In this document: one piece after another, positions 25,201 to 35,500 of the stretch
Layout: every line of letters starts with the position of its first letter
Numbering within the stretch: position 1 is the stretch's first letter
Assembly (NCBI GenBank): GCA_900708905.1
Contig: CAADRB010000054.1
Location: 468,592-532,591 of the forward strand
DNA: 64,000 nucleotides
Direction: 5' to 3'
Source of the DNA: Hymenolepis diminuta
Lineage: Eukaryota; Platyhelminthes; Cestoda; Cyclophyllidea; Hymenolepididae
Position numbers and translations under genes: made by a program
The notes under the pieces: generated by a model
Database searches by the model: none
Told to the model about the DNA's origin: nothing
Seen by the model: the letters and a program-made list of their open reading frames with translations, nothing else

Positions 25201-26206
25201 GAGTAGGAGAACCGGTTGCAAGACAAGCCAGCTGGGCTCGCGTCCCTTCAAGAAAGACAGCATTTCCAGGGGGAGTTTCGATAAACCCAGGCGGACTGGT
25301 TACCATCAAGCGAGCAACTGTTTCAACCACGCCACCGTCATTACTAGCCTGACAGATATAATCCCCCGCATCTTCAAGTTGAACATTGATTAGCTTTAAA
25401 GAACCATCTGCCAAGAGGATAGAACGCGTGGTCGATATTGCAGGAAGTGGGGGCTCACGACGCCAGGTTAAAGTCGGAGTAGGTTCACCAGATACACGAC
25501 AAGCAAACTCAGCTACTCCATTAATCGGAATAGTTTGGCTTTCTGGAGCAATCAGAAAGAATGGTCTTTGTCGAACCCGAAGATGGGCTTTCTTGCTGGA
25601 TTTTTCAAAGGCTAGAGACTTCGCAATGCAGGAATAGCTTCCAGCATCATTCCATGAGATTTGTTCAATTCGTAAATTAGATCCGTCAACAATTTGAACA
25701 CGCTTTGAAAGATCGACTTCGTTGCCATCCTTGAGCCAGGTTACAGAAGGCTTAGGGGATCCGACAGGAGGTATGCAGGAGAGAATGACGGTTTCACCAA
25801 TGCTTGCAGCTTTTGGCTGTGGCTCAACAATAAATTCGTCTTCCATAAATGCAATAAAAACATTAGCTGGAGAGGAGACTGACCATCCATAGTGATTTGT
25901 AGCATTACAATAGTAGAAACCCGTGGAATCGGGGGAAATAGGAAACATTAGTTCACTGATCAGTGCATCCTCAGAAAATTTCGTCGATTCAGACCAATAA
26001 TCACTATCTTTGGGGAGTCTTGTATTATTAACGTACCAGCCAACATCGACGGGCCCATTGCTGCGAACTCGGCACTGTAGTGAAATCGGTTGGTTTTCAT
26101 ATCCAAAGGTTTCCGTGGCTCCGTGAGTGATTATGGGTTTTTGAGAATGAACAGGGCAGTAAAGTAATTTGATTAGGAAAACAGTGAGAAATATTTCAAA
26201 ATACAT
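5863..26206 (-). CDS. robo: Roundabout (Robo)-like axon-guidance receptor, 3' end not found
   Basis: Single-pass receptor of the Slit/Robo family. Exons in transcript order: 23309-26206 (phase 0), 22308-23207 (phase 0), 19128-19371 (to phase 1), possibly 7183-7335, micro-exon 6523-6549, and 5863-6214 (to phase 2). All proposed junctions keep the frame with GT-AG sites. Residues 1-21 form a signal peptide. Five Ig domains follow (about 25-530; first cysteine pair C45/C100), then three FN3 domains (about 540-1010), a membrane span at about 1031-1055 and a basic RRRK stop-transfer. The cytoplasmic tail is Ser/Gln/Pro-rich with a PPPPPYPPPPLP run, as expected of an Ena-binding Robo motif. About 1,500 residues are accounted for. 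The terminal exon and stop lie below 5863 or outside the window. The ectodomain identification is firm; the tail exons are inferred from phase and consensus. Confidence 0.9.
6523..6549 (-). CDS. robo: 27-base micro-exon of the Robo tail
   Basis: The minus strand reads TTTTTCACCCATAG (acceptor), 27 exon bases, then GTAAGT (donor). Its nine codons, read in phase 1, join in frame to the next exon and give FVPSNYRTG followed by YLSGYY. Because the length is a multiple of three, it could be skipped or included without breaking the frame. Confidence 0.6.
7183..7335 (-). CDS. robo: Possible additional Robo tail exon (153 bases)
   Basis: An open stretch with an acceptor ending TTCTACTACAG and a weaker GTACTT donor. 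It enters and leaves in phase 1, so it fits exactly between 19128-19371 and the micro-exon, and 153 is a multiple of three. The peptide is Ser/Pro/Tyr-rich (for example SPDFAYAHLSHPK). The pyrimidine-rich composition could instead reflect a purine-rich repeat on the other strand. Confidence 0.4.
8805..9050 (+). repeat. Dispersed repeat, copy A
   Basis: Contains the shared core CCAGGGACAAATCGTGAA, then ATTTGAATTTCG, TTGTACAAT and a final TTTGATCCCTTCACC. The same ordered blocks recur in copies at 9740-9960, 19740-19995 and, reversed, 20765-20965. No open frame. It may be a SINE or a non-autonomous DNA element. Confidence 0.6.
9083..9106. repeat. (AAT)n microsatellite
   Basis: Eight consecutive trinucleotide units reading aat or ata, immediately 3' of dispersed-repeat copy A. 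Confidence 0.85.
9740..9960 (+). repeat. Dispersed repeat, copy B
   Basis: Contains ACACAATCCAGGG, a central AT-rich part and a 3' part with TTGACCTCGTCTCTTGACCT followed by TTATTCGATA. It matches copy C (CACAATCCAGGG and CCTCTTGACCTTATT) and the TTATTCGATA at the end of copy A. The open frame across it (9762-9965) is therefore probably accidental. Confidence 0.5.
10371..10724 (+). other. Orphan open frame of about 117 codons inside a Robo intron
   Basis: A 354-base open frame that opens with TTG rather than ATG and ends at a TAA. The C-terminal half is basic and polar (for example YSPETKASTPIRVYADFI). I recognise no domain and see no clear splice sites. It could be a small nested gene, an exon, a transposon remnant or chance. 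Confidence 0.15.
10860..11340. other. GC-richer block with CpGs around a 4-base gap
   Basis: This block has visibly more G, C and CpG than its AT-rich surroundings and is broken by four N at 11018-11021. Two overlapping plus frames cross it (10867-11064 and 10913-11317) without recognisable motifs. It could be a regulatory element or a repeat. It ends with ATGAGTCACTGG, which recurs with small changes near 61822-61840. Confidence 0.35.
17079..17123. other. Assembly gap (45 N)
   Basis: A run of 45 undetermined bases in a GC-richer part of the large Robo intron. Frames reported across it have no value. Confidence 0.99.
19128..19371 (-). CDS. robo: Robo proline-rich tail exon
   Basis: The acceptor ends GCTTAG and the donor is GTAAGT. 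It starts in phase 0, matching the end of exon 22308-23207, and reads VDPNRAAWTNYQQQQQ, then IPPPPPYPPPPLP, then DRHRHLSDDGSLPSGG. The polyproline runs resemble the LPPPP-type Ena/VASP-binding motifs of Robo tails. It ends in phase 1. Confidence 0.8.
19740..19995 (+). repeat. Dispersed repeat, copy C
   Basis: Contains CCAATTAATCAGACGATCAA, ACAATCCAGGGAGCAAATCA, GATCCTTTTGATACTCTGAC and CTTGATCCCTTTCCTCTTG in the same order as copies A, B and D. Confidence 0.6.
20765..20965 (-). repeat. Dispersed repeat, copy D (reverse orientation)
   Basis: Its reverse complement carries CCAAATTAATCA, ATTTGAATTTCGGAATGCGA and TTGTACAATGCGA, followed by AAACCAAGTAAGG. It matches copy A in the same order (ATTTGAATTTCGTAACGTGA, TTGTACAATCCGA, AAACCAAATAAAGG). 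Confidence 0.6.
22248..22279. repeat. (AT)n microsatellite next to a Robo splice donor
   Basis: About 16 AT dinucleotides in the intron, roughly 30 bases beyond the donor of the Robo exon ending at 22308. It is likely to be length-variable. Confidence 0.95.
22308..23207 (-). CDS. robo: Robo exon: end of FN3-3, membrane span, cytoplasmic start
   Basis: Follows a short intron (23208-23308). It is in frame and phase 0 at both ends: the acceptor ends TTTTGTAG and the donor is GTAAGTA. It completes the third FN3 domain (LLGLNPNIEYTIFMAG), encodes the membrane span PIWAYGAVSGAVVVWLLIGC, a basic RRRK cluster and about 230 residues of Ser/Thr-rich tail, ending SSWNPGLE. Confidence 0.93.
23309..26206 (-). 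CDS. robo: Robo ectodomain exon (966 codons)
   Basis: One uninterrupted exon encodes the signal peptide, all five Ig domains and nearly all three FN3 domains. Typical Ig motifs include DAGSYSC, DAGDYICQASN, DSGTYECRASSPAG and DAGNYSC. The FN3 domains show PPKPPSNISV, TLSWDY and LTGLLPDSGYWIEVRA. The donor is GTAATT. The start is taken at 26206 because a good hydrophobic signal sequence follows it. Confidence 0.95.
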
Positions 26207-27832
26207 TGTGAATAAACTATTTTTAGCACTACATAAGATGTACTAGCCCATCGCTTAACAGATAAAAAGCGGTGCAACACTAGTTTAGCTGATTTGGAAC
26301 GATAAAACAATTTCAAGGATTAAGTGAAAATGATTACAATGCTTGTTAATAGTCATTTTGAATTAGATTTCTTTAGTTCATTCAATATGAGTTAAAGATA
26401 TAAGAGTTATATCCAAGTATATTTTACCAGATAAATAGTTTACAAGTTTGTTTAATAAACTATCGGTCACGTTAGAAATTAACTTGAAATCTTCACAAAT
26501 TATTTAAATAAACTTGAAAAATCTAGCTTTGAGAGGTACAATATTGGCGAAGCCTTAGTTTATTCCTAGAAGTTACAGTTCGATGGAAGAAAATTTAAAT
26601 AAAAATTAGCTATACGTCTATGGCATCAGCAATGAAGACGGATTTTTGAAAATGCTTTACACAGATTTACATAATTTAAGAGAATAATTGGAAGCAAAAT
26701 TCCCATTTAGCTTTATCTTTTTTGAAGTTATTGGCAGAATAAGTCAATACTTAGTATGAAGCAAGAACAGCCTATAATAATACAAATGATCAAATGAACC
26801 GTTTCATTCCTGAAAAAATAAAATTATTGATTGAATAAGTACTGACTCATTTTTCGGATGTACAGGTTTATTGGCAATCGAAGTTACTATTAAGACCCAT
26901 CTATTCTCAAATCCTTGCTGTACCTTGAAGCGTTTTCGAATTTGATGATACAAATATCTAACCACATAATGACTGAAATTAACCCAGAAAAGTAGTTTTT
27001 CAAACTTTCTATGTGTCTTTGAGTAGAGCATTTAGATATAAGCTTTTAGAAAATACATGAAAACCACTTTTTCGCTTTTGGTATTAATGTTATCGTTTAT
27101 TTTTCGTATTCATTTAATCTTACTAACATTTGGAGGGAAAATAATTTTTATTTAAACCTTAAAGTAGAAAGTAAAATTATCCATTAATACCGTGTTACAT
27201 AAAGTTTACTAGTAGCTAGGTATCTGATTTTTATCCATAGCACTGCTGCAGGCAATATCTTTTACTCTTCCAATCCTCCAACAGGACACGGACTAGGCAG
27301 TTGCAGTCAGTACAATTATTAGTTTTAGTCTTCGAGAAAAAAGAGAAAATAAAGGGAGACGGAATGGGTTATGGATGCCGTGATAGCAGCAGAAGGCGGA
27401 TTCAGTGGATGCAGCAGATGACGTTTACGGAGAGAGTATGTACATTCTAACATTAAAGACAACTTATTTTACTCATTCCAAATACCGATGGCCGAAAAGT
27501 CGAGTCAAAATGCCTTAGTGAGTTGACAGCGTCATTCGTCACATAGTGGTGCGGGTCCAGTAATTAGATCGCAGACCTTGAGGATACTGTGTGTCTCGGA
27601 TGTCGAATTAAATATTAACATCGGAAATTTTTTGAAGCATTTACAAAGAAAGTAGGCGTGAAAATGTTCATGAAGACACAGTAATTGGAAATATAGGGGA
27701 CAATTCAAATTCAGCAAAAGTCAAAAATATTCTGTACTCTACTTTAAATGGAGTGAACGAACTTAAATAAACAATTCATGTTAGGTAAGAGCTTTTATAT
27801 TTTGGATTAGTTTGAATAACTATTCATTTAGT
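26207..27832. other. Intergenic region between Robo start and CFAP210-like end
   Basis: It should hold the Robo promoter and 5' untranslated region (near 26207) and the 3' untranslated region of the CFAP210-like gene (below 27833). A GC-richer purine and GCAG-rich patch at about 27340-27440 stands out. Open frames at 26804-27031 and 27532-27717 show no motif. Confidence 0.5.
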
Positions 27833-30800
27833 TCAGAGACTAAGATGCACTTTATAGGGTGGCAAATCTGGGAGAAGTTCACACTCTTCGCTTCTATCAG
27901 TTTCAGTGATTCTTGTTCCAAATCCATCGACCGATTTCTGATTTGCTACTTTCTTCATCGCGTAAGTTGGTATTCCGGTTTCCTCACAGTTATTAATAAC
28001 CTGAAAAGAAAACGAAATGCTGTTATTTTTCACTCCAGAGAACATTATGACTGATAATAATCTTCAGAATGAATTTTGAACTTCAACGTACTCGTGTTGC
28101 ATAATTCTGGAACATTTCTTCCTGTTTTTCGGTTTCCTGCAAGAACTTTGCAGCTAACTTACGAGCTTTTACTTTTTCATCTTCGTGCCGCTTCTAAACA
28201 ATAAATAATATATTAACATGAAATTTTGATTAATTACCATTTCCTCAAGATAGATCTGTGCAAGTTCTCTGCCCTTCTGCCGGTTCTGAATTTTGCGTTT
28301 TTCATCTTCAAAGCGATTCTTTTCATCCAGTTCTTGAAGTCTTTTTAATTCCTCTTTTGCTTCCTCTGCATCACGGACTCTTAATTCCTCATTTTCCTTT
28401 AAAACTTTAAGTCTATGAGCTTCAATCTCCTTAAAGGTATCTTCTTTCTTTCGGATTTCGTCTTCAACACGCTTATTCCACTTATTTTTGTCTATTTCCG
28501 TGGCCGCTTGTAGAGAAGCTTCACGATAGGCGTTTTCTTTTTGGATTCGCTGAGCAAGAGAGTCAATCATTTTCTCTTGAACGGCGTTTCGCGCTCTAAA
28601 TAAAAATATTCGTCATGATTAAAATTATAATTGTCGTAATGACCAGATAATTTATATTAAGTGGTTTGATTTATTATTTTAATTAGATCGCTTTCTTAGA
28701 GTATTATAGGGTAGGATTAACAAACCTCATGGTCGACAATGGTCAAAAGAATACTAAGTCCTTAATCATACTCAATAGTTTTCAGCAAACATCCTCCTTA
28801 TAGATTATCCATTACCAAGGGTAAATAGACAAGATTTACTAAAGATATTCCAATTTAAAAATTTAAAAACCCCGAGATGAAAATAACTCACGCTTTCGCA
28901 GCTGCTTCCTTTTCGAGAGATATTTTACCTATTTTGCGCTTAGCAGTTGCAAATAAAAGTTCTTTCTCGTTTTCCTTCTAAAAACAAAATAATTAATGTG
29001 GTTTTTAAGCGATATACATTAAAGTATGCGACTTACTGGAACATTAACGTTCATCAGGACAATTTTTCATTAAATAATATCTATAGATACTGATTAAACC
29101 GTAGATTTTGTTATTTGATGAATGGAGACTGCTGAATTGTGGACCTTTCCCTCTGTGTAAACTCTTATGGAAGGTTTAGATTCCTTCCTACCCCTTTTTT
29201 CGTTTCCAACGAAAACCTTCAAGCTTAATATTTAGAATATTTCCACGCTACCATCTTCTTGAAACAGTCAATTTGAAGCTCGATTAAAGTAATCTTAAAT
29301 CAGAAATTAATTTAAAAATCATGGATTAACTGTCTGCGTAAAGTGTGTTCGACTTAGCAACTCTTGAGTTTATTCAAATATATTTGGGCGATCAATTTTT
29401 AAACCTTTCAATACTCTACCCAATTGACGACCATGTAGTGCAAATATTGAGGTATAAATAGAGTTATATAACGTGTTAAATGGGTACTTTTAAAATATGC
29501 ACCTCTTCTTTGATGCGCTGCGCTTCAAGCAGCTCCTTTTTGTACTCAATTTCTCTGAGTCGATCTTTAACGGTCCTCTGATGAAGTTTGTATTTCTCCT
29601 CACGCAGTTGCCGGTTTCGGTTTTCTGCTTCCTTTGCCAGTTGACGAATTTTCTCCCCCTCAGCTACCAACTCGGCTTTTTCCTTTGTTTCCATCTCGCG
29701 ACGCTCTTCGATCCTATAAATTTACGCAATCTTTTCGCAAACGTCCTTAACTCTTGGCTGTGAAACGTCATACAGGCGATAGGTTTATGCCTGATATACA
29801 AATGACAGTTATATGTACTAAATAATAGTGGTAGCTTTAGATTATCGAAATTAGATTTGGCAGATCTTCTGTTAGTTATGAAACTTCAATTATTTGAACT
29901 TGCGCACTGTTTTAATTGTTCATCACGGACGGCACGTTCGGCGGCTTGTCTTTCTTCAGATTTCCGGCGCTCTTCATCTTCAGCTAAAAAGAAATCACAA
30001 ATATTCTAAAATTATTCCCAAAATAGATTGAGAAAGTGTAAATGTAGTTCACTATCCTTTACTGGATTCATAATATTGTTGCCACTTTTAATAAGCCTGT
30101 GTTCGCGTTTATGTGACTCGGAAATGATTATCCGTGTTTTTCATTTTTAGTAAAATAAAGTATCAAATCACCAAAGGGAAAGAAGGATGAGCACTCAATG
30201 GAGATATTTCGCTAGTTTTGGGTAAATTTTAGCTATAATCTGCTTCATAACTTGTACACTTTCTATATTTTAGGATTTAAAGTTCTACATTAATAAAAGA
30301 TATCAAATCTGATCTGGATTTAACTAAAATACATTTTCAAAGCAATCAAAAATACCAAACCTTCTTTGATGGATTTTTTCATGGCCTCGAGTTCGATTTC
30401 ATTTTTCTTAGCCGCAGCTTCACGTTTAAGTTCTTTCAGTTTCAACTGAAGTTCATTTTCCTTTATCGCATCGCCAATGTGTACGGCAGTCTGGCAAGAG
30501 TAGAAGCGGAGTTAAGTTACAACTAATAAAGACATTAAATACTCTCAAGAATAGCTTCTAAAGAATTTAGATTAACTGGAGATCAAATTATTCTATTTAG
30601 CTCGCGTGAGACTTAGAGAAAGTGGTAAAATTGCAACCATTTATGCAGACTCTCAAAGAATGAAACCGATCGGATCTATATATTATTAGGTACTCTAAAA
30701 GTAGTGCTATAAGAAGAATTAAAATAGCATTAAGAAGCGGGAGATAAGAGAGAACGCATCTGCATACGAGCTAATTGATTTTATGAAAAGCGAAATCGTG

Positions 30801-31265
30801 TAAAACTTATAATCATTTAAGGGTGACTAAATAAATAAGTAATTACCTAAAATACACTAAAATTTTAAACGGACATACATGAAAACTTTTAATTCTCGGA
30901 GCAATATAAAGTTGAAGTCTGCGAGCAACGCAAAGTTTCTGTCGTCGTTCCTCTGCTTGTTGCCTTGCCCATTCCTGATCAACAGCAACTCGTTCTTCCT
31001 CCTCCCTGCGCAATCTTTCTTCCCTAGCTTCCAACTTCTTCTTTCGCATACCCATGACTGTATTAGTCCAATGCTTGTGAATTTCATAAGATTCCTGCTT
31101 GATTTTTTCATTCGCTTCCAACTCTCTTTTACATTTGGTAGCATTTATCTCCTCCATGTGAAGGTAGGAATTTAACCTGTCCCATTCTTCTCGAGAGAAT
31201 ACTTTAACCGTATCATTTTTATATTCAGATCTATTGGCTTGCCACATTGATTTCTCTTCCACCAT
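27833..31265 (-). CDS. CFAP210: Ciliary coiled-coil protein, CFAP210/CCDC173-like
   Basis: Eight exons in order: 30879-31265, 30361-30490, 29908-29983, 29503-29713, 28892-28977, 28238-28595, 28092-28193 and 27833-28000. All phases agree and give a protein of about 505 residues, against roughly 550 in vertebrates. The protein is almost entirely charged coiled coil of the trichohyalin-plectin-homology type. The N-terminal part has EEWDRLNSYL and then HWTNTVMGMRKKKLEAREER. The first exon ends RIKSFH, as I recall for CFAP210, an inner-microtubule protein of motile-cilium doublets. Some donors are weak (GTTTGG, GTGCGC, GTGCAT). The coiled-coil ciliary nature is clear; the exact orthologue among related CFAPs is less certain. 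Confidence 0.8.
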
Positions 31266-32514
31266 AAATAATTGTATTTTAACATATCATAAATAAACGA
31301 AAATAAATCAAATTTATAACTTGAATTATGAAATTTGGTTAATAATTCCATTTACTCTGTCCCTAAGCCACATATTAATAACAAATAAAAAATTCTATTC
31401 GTTATATTTTAAATAAAAAAATTTAATATCATTACGTAGTTAAACGACGCCTATTTTCACGGTTATATCTGGATAATTATTCAAAAATGTGCACAAGCTG
31501 ATGCAATGACAACCATATGCGGGCATCAAAACTAAATTAAAGATGAGGTCATTCCTGTTCACTACATTTGCAAGTAAGAATTGATCACTAAAAGTTAAAA
31601 GATTGATAAAGCAGTTGTAAATTTCGTAATTATATATTTTGGTATTTAAACCTCAATTTAATCTAACCTGTAAAATTAATTTACAAGTAAATAATCCGAA
31701 AAAAGAACGATAACTGACATTCACTGCCTTAGTACGGCATACATTATGTATATCAGCTGAATATCAAGAAAACACAAAATGATGATTTTACGATAATCAA
31801 TCTTTGCTGAATTCTACAAGAATAACTTTTAATGGTTGACTAAATTAAGAACCAAAGGATATCCTAAAATTCAAGTGACTATTTTCGACTTAAAACAAAT
31901 TACTTTAAATTAGGAATATACCAATGAATATATCAGGCAATATACTTTTGACGCTTTAATATAAATTTGACTTCAAGCCAACTAGGTAAATTAAATAAGC
32001 CACTAATTATGAGCAGGTTGATTTTCGTGTATCGGACTGGATCTAAATTACACAGATTTCCAATTTACAAATAAACTACTATTTTGGTTTGAATAAAATA
32101 CATGCGAATATCGAAACAAAACACAACTGAAAATTACCTATAGAAATAAATTTGAATGATTAGACATCTCAATGATGTCTAAAGAAATAGAAAAAAAGTG
32201 AAATCCCATTATCTAATTAATAAGATGCAGTAAATATTCATTAATTAATAAAAATCATATTAAAATAATTATACTACAAATATCAACAAGGATGAATTAT
32301 GGTAGGTATGTGCTGTATATAAAAATTAAAATTTATCAAAATTATTTAACCTTGATCACAATTTAATATTTTAAGTGTCTTAAATAAAATGCAAATTTAT
32401 TTAAACAATTTAAAACAAATTTACTTTAAAGGAATATATTAAGACCCAAATTATTTTATCCAGCTTAAGTTTGTTTGAATAAATCAGATTTATTATTAAT
32501 TTTTGTATTCCTAG
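31266..32514. other. Divergent intergenic region, CFAP210-like / LASP
   Basis: About 1.25 kb of very AT-rich DNA between two genes that start back to back. No open frame, repeat or clear box motif could be singled out. Confidence 0.5.
32495..32514 (+). promoter_or_regulatory. Splice acceptor just upstream of the LASP start
   Basis: A pyrimidine-rich run ending TTTGTATTCCTAG lies 26 bases before the LASP ATG. It could close an intron in the 5' untranslated region. If the organism uses spliced leaders, as many flatworms do, it could be a trans-splice acceptor. The sequence alone cannot separate these. Confidence 0.45.
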
Positions 32515-32540
32515 GTCGAATACTTTTTGAACCTCTAATC

Positions 32541-35500
32541 ATGGATATGTCGAGGAATTGTGCTGCATGCAATAAGACTGTTTATCCTACTGAAGAACTT
32601 CGCTGCCTAGAAAAGGTAATCATTTTATTTATTTATATCATTATTTGCTCGAAAATTGATGCTCAGTTCAAATTTTATATAGCAAGATAATTTTTATATA
32701 AGTATATTTTCTTAATATCATGTGAAAATATGTTACGATTCATCTTACTATTCTACGTTAAGTTCGATTTTCCGATTTTAAATTTAATTTTAGCTTTGGC
32801 ATAAAACTTGCTTTCGCTGTCAGGAATGTAACAAGGTTCTTACAGTTCAAAATTTCAAGGGATTCGGTGGAAAACCATACTGTTACGCGTAGGACATTTT
32901 TTGCAATATATTTTTTGTTTAATTTTTCAGTTTTTTATTAGATCATATTAAAAGTTCAATGCTTTTGAACTTGGAAAATTATCTCCATTTTTTTTTAAGA
33001 GAATATATTTATTTTATTTCTTCACAACATCTATTCTTTTTCTATTACTAAAGGGCCACTTTCCATTTTTTTCAAGTAAAATTAATTGCAATGCTAATTT
33101 ATTTATTTCAGTCACTATCCTCAGTTGAAATCTTGCGGTGATGTCACGAACACCCCGGAAATGCAACAGGTCGCAATAAACACAAAAAATATGAGCAAGG
33201 TTAGTTCACTTTTCTTTTGTGAATTTTTTTAGCATTCTTCTCACAAACTCATGTGAATTTGACTTGTCCCACTATATTCTGAATTTTCGAGTTGGTGTGT
33301 AAATGGCTGGTCACCGTTATTTCGCAGTTAGTTTTGCATTCTTCACGTGTTATTATTCTTTCAAATAGTGCATTTGAAAATTCCTTTTTACTTACGGTCC
33401 AGTTATTTATTTGCATTTTTAACAGTTTAAAGGTAATGCGTTTCGAAGTGTTAATTTCAAAATGTTCATTTATTTATTATTATTATATGCATTTGAACAA
33501 GTGGTTGAGTAAACATGAGTGCACGACTTGTGAAAGAGTAGGAAGATTCCTTGTGATTAAGGATTTTACTGCTACTCGGTTCGGCAGGTTATAGGCCACA
33601 CCTTTGAGAGAAATTCGCATTGAATCTAATGACAACGTTAAGGATGCGTTTTAATATGTGACGTCTCAATTAAATTGTTTTTTACTTTTAACTCAACCGG
33701 AAATTGGGCACCGTAAGACCTTGTTGATCAATGCACCTGAGAAATTATGTTTCAGTTAAGAATATAAAAGTATCGCTTTCTTTTCTACAAGCATAAACAC
33801 ACAGTTATCAGCTCCGCACTTCACTATTTTCGTCCGAATTCCCTCGAAGTAGGGATTTGCGCAAATTAAGACAGGAATCTATTTTGTTGGCTTTTTAGCC
33901 ATGGCAGTCATGTCAGGTCAAAGTAATTCTTCATATTTTGATTAATTTGTTTTGGCCATGACTTTATAGATGAAATTCTAATATCTGTCAGAATGTATCT
34001 TATTTTGACTTGGATACGGTGTTTAGCCTTTCGATGTCATCTTTGTTTCAATTTTCAAAACTATCGGTGGTCGTGTTTCTGGACATGTTCTTCGTGATTC
34101 TCTTCAGGGAGCGAAGTTTTATCTCCTAATAAAGGGAGAAGTAATTGTAAAAGGTGTCTTTTGTCTTTGTTCATGCCTTGGAGAGTCTGATTACCTTTGA
34201 AAATGATATTTTCTAGGTCATTCGATGAAGATATGAGACGATTTTAGGACTCTCGACTTATGAGATAATTTTGAGTGTGATTGAGTATTCAATTGATGTA
34301 CCAGAATAAAATCAAATTAAACGAGCAATAAAAATTATTTGAGCATCTGAGCTAATTCACCTTGAGAGAACACAGCTTGAGGAGGTATGCTAATTTAAAA
34401 CTTTTAGCTACTTCATCTCTTCTCTCTTAAAATTGTAAACTGTTGAATATCATGGAAGTTCATTTTCCCTTCTCAACCATTGAAAAAAGTGAACTGAAGT
34501 GGCTAAACTGATTATTGCGATCAAATTATCAGTCTATTAACATTGGGCACTATGATTTTGCGTTCTAATCTAGGGGCATTTGGGCTCTCAATTTAATAAA
34601 AATTGTACAACCTGGATCCAAATATTAAATGTAGTAAGACTCTTTGATAACTCGACTTTGCGCTTAGCATCTGTTTTATCCCCTCCCTCTGTTATCTGTT
34701 GGACTTTCTGTTGGACTATTTCAGTTGTTTTCCATAATCAAGAATTGCAGCACTTTTATATTACTGCAAATAATAATAATAATTTATACATATTAAACCT
34801 ATTTGATTTTCAAATTCAATCACCAAACGATTCATGCTTTGAATAATGAGAGGTACTTTTCCATGATAAATCCATTTACACTTCCTTTTTGGCCATAAAT
34901 GTCGAAGAATTCTTCAAATATTAAATAAATGTAAATAAATTACGTTACAGAATCATTAATGCTTATGTTTACCGATGGAAGATTTTCTTTTTTTTTTTGA
35001 TAAACGTTCGGATTAACTACGTGTTCTTGAGTGAATTCGGAAATCCATGTGCTTCGAAGTTCAAAGCTTCTCTACTCTGGCTTTAAATTTTTATTTAGGT
35101 GATGTATCACAGGGACTATGAGTCGCTGAAGAGTAAACATTCATCACTCTATGACTCTCAAAGATCTTACACTCAGGACGTGAGTTTCCTCTTAGGAATT
35201 GATTAACTGACTTTGATGATAATGTTGCTTTAAATTTGTATTCCAATTATTATTTTAAATTTTGTTTAAATAAGTTATTTTTTCATTCAGACTGATTCTA
35301 GCCAGATCATGGAAGTACCAGCAATGACAAACCAACAACCGCAGCTCCAACAGATCCAACCGGTACAACAGCAGCAAGTAAATACTGGTTATATAGGTAA
35401 GCAAAAATCTAATAGAGAGTTAAAAATATCATAAGATTTTACGATTGTTTGAAATCTTACTTGCATGTTTAAATGATCCCAACAAATTTTGAACTGATAA

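Noticed and set aside
26804..27031. Minus-strand open frame of 75 codons, considered as a transposase scrap.
   Set aside because: No conserved catalytic or DNA-binding motif, and composition is the same as the surrounding intergenic DNA.
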